Shown: positions 8,060 to 8,641 of the stretch, one piece after another
Layout of the letters: every line of letters starts with the position of its first letter
How positions within the stretch are numbered: position 1 is the stretch's first letter
Assembly: GCA_041689775.1 (NCBI GenBank)
Contig: JBDNFP010000369.1
Span: 1 to 8,641, forward strand
Direction of reading: 5' to 3'
Source: JBDNFP01 sp041689775
GTDB lineage: Bacteria > Bacteroidota > Bacteroidia > Cytophagales > Spirosomataceae
Length of the DNA stretch: 8,641 nucleotides
The notes under the pieces: model-generated
The model's database searches: none
The model's input: only the letters and a program-made list of their open reading frames with translations
What the model was told of the DNA's origin: nothing
Translations under genes and position numbers: made by a program

Positions 8060-8124
8060 AAGGTACAAAGTGTCCTGAAATTGAAAGGTATTATATTCCT
8101 TTCTTTCAGGATACTTTGTGCCTT
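8060..8124 (+). terminator. Long hairpin, probable transcription terminator
   Basis: A 21-pair stem joins 8060-8080 with 8104-8124; a two-base bulge at 8081-8082 leads to six more pairs (8083-8088 with 8098-8103) and a nine-base loop. The two non-Watson-Crick positions, 8064 with 8120 and 8072 with 8112, are both G-U wobbles in plus-strand RNA. It starts 32 bases after the DUF2892 stop and nothing coding overlaps it. No T tract follows directly; five T appear about 11 bases later. A terminator or RNA-stabilising 3' hairpin for the upstream genes is the simplest reading; a small palindromic repeat element is an alternative. Confidence 0.6.
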
Positions 8125-8224
8125 GACTATCATTGAGTTTTTCCGTTCATCATCCCGGTTTCCTCGTTAATCCTTTTCTAGGAGGGATTGATCCATTTTG
8201 TCCGATTTGCCTGAGAAGCCTCAG

Positions 8225-8232
8225 TATATTTG
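8225..8232 (+). promoter_or_regulatory. Bacteroidota -7 promoter box TATATTTG
   Basis: TATATTTG matches the Bacteroidota -7 consensus TAnnTTTG exactly. Transcription would start near 8238, giving a leader of about 20 bases before the LolA-like gene at 8258. The -33 element is unclear: TTTG occurs at 8197-8200 (24-base spacing) and at 8206-8209 (15-base spacing), both a little outside the usual range. The leader is A-rich, typical for this phylum. Confidence 0.5.
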
Positions 8233-8257
8233 ATAAACAATCAACTCAAAAACAACC

Positions 8258-8518
8258 ATGAAGACTCTAAAACTACTAGTAGGAATGCTGCTGATGACAG
8301 TAGCTGTGCAGGCGCAAACGGTGGATGAAGTACTGGATAAGTATTTTGAAAACACGGGCGGAAAAGAAAAATGGGCAGCGTTGTCTACCGTCAAAATGAA
8401 CGGAAAGGTGAAGGTGCAGGGGATGGAAATTCCGATGGCCATTGTTCAGACCGCCGCCGGCAAGCAAAAAATAACCATCAATTTCCAAGGTAAGGAAATT
8501 ACGGTACTGGGTATATAA
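8258..8518 (+). pseudogene. LolA-like secreted protein gene, cut short by an insertion
   Basis: The 86-codon reading frame starts with a clear signal peptide (MKTLKLLVGMLLMTVAVQAQ, predicted cleavage after VQA) followed by TVDEVLDKYFENTGGKEKWAALSTVKMNGKV. This resembles the first part of Bacteroidota outer-membrane lipoprotein-sorting-like (LolA/LolB beta-fold) proteins of roughly 230-260 residues, which are secreted to the periplasm. The family-like sequence runs to about NFQGKEIT (8501-8503), after which only VLGI remains before TAA at 8516-8518. The sequence beyond looks like the left end of a mobile element with its own transposase start at 8542. I infer that insertion removed the C-terminal two thirds, which should lie on the far side of the element. 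It retains promoter and leader, so a short secreted peptide could still be made. A genuinely short protein is less likely. Confidence 0.62.
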
Positions 8519-8641
8519 TTTATGATTCGTAACTTTGTGCCATGGATCTTGACTTTGACAAATACAAACTGCTACAATACTGCACCAATGAATCGTGCAA
8601 ATACCATAACCAAATTGGCTTGGGCAACATATGCACACTAA
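8503..8641 (+). mobile_element. Left end of a putative insertion sequence (partial)
   Basis: The family resemblance of the LolA-like gene stops near 8503 and a new gene with a transposase-like zinc-knuckle N-terminus begins 39 bases later. The outer end may be GGTACTGGGTATATAA starting at about 8503. The terminal inverted repeat and target duplication cannot be tested because the right end is outside the window, so the boundary is approximate. Confidence 0.5.
8542..8641 (+). CDS. Putative transposase, N-terminal fragment with zinc knuckle
   Basis: Only 33 complete codons are visible before the right edge. The protein starts MDLDFDKYKLLQYCTNESCK and continues with a pattern C-x4-C (C14, C19), then G-x-GNI (residues 26-30) and C31. 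That arrangement resembles the first half of the zinc ribbon found at the N-terminus of IS1-like and related DDE transposases (C-x-N-x2-C ... GNI). The gene starts close to the point where the LolA-like gene is interrupted, which supports a transposase. The family cannot be fixed from this fragment, and a non-transposase zinc-ribbon protein is possible. Confidence 0.5.
   Translation, partial: MDLDFDKYKLLQYCTNESCKYHNQIGLGNICTL

Noticed and set aside
8276..8638. Minus-strand ORF of 120 codons across the LolA-like gene and element junction
   Set aside because: It spans two unrelated sequences in antisense and its composition is that of a shadow frame.

Overview
The window looks like chromosomal DNA from a Bacteroidota bacterium, probably near the Cytophagales. 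Genes generally lack Shine-Dalgarno sequences and often have A-rich leaders. A perfect Bacteroidota-type TAnnTTTG promoter box is present, and the protein families (DabA/DabB pair, CcoI-type copper ATPase, small YgaP-like membrane protein, LolA-like secreted protein) fit that phylum. The genus cannot be told from this sequence.

The left half (1-4933) is read entirely on the minus strand as one gene string: an OmpR-family response regulator (4933-4256), a membrane histidine kinase overlapping it by 4 bases (4259-2892), an inorganic-carbon transporter subunit DabA (2811-316) with all four zinc/active-site residues intact, and the first 101 residues of its membrane partner DabB (305 to beyond position 1). 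DabA and DabB together form an energy-coupled CO2/bicarbonate uptake complex. The kinase and regulator sit directly upstream in the same direction, so they may be co-transcribed with dabAB, though their signal is unknown.

A divergent intergenic region (4934-5190) separates this string from plus-strand genes. It carries a perfect ATGAC-N4-GTCAT palindrome that resembles a Crp/Fnr-family site, upstream of a weak promoter candidate facing the ATPase.

The plus-strand half shows gene decay. A CcoI/CopA-like Cu(I) P-type ATPase (5191-7654) retains every family motif but is broken twice: an in-frame TGA where a glycine is expected, and a one-base insertion in a run of five G. It is followed by a 38-codon single-helix membrane ORF and an intact 69-residue YgaP-like (DUF2892) membrane protein. 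A long hairpin whose two imperfect positions are both G-U wobbles only in plus-strand RNA lies next. A LolA-like secreted protein gene then starts behind a good promoter box and stops after 86 codons, where unrelated sequence begins with the start of what looks like an insertion-sequence transposase. That element runs off the right end.

No RNA genes or CRISPR arrays were seen. I found no clear undescribed system. The points most worth checking are the double lesion in the copper ATPase, the two-component system coupled to dabAB, the candidate Fnr-like operator and the strand-specific hairpin.
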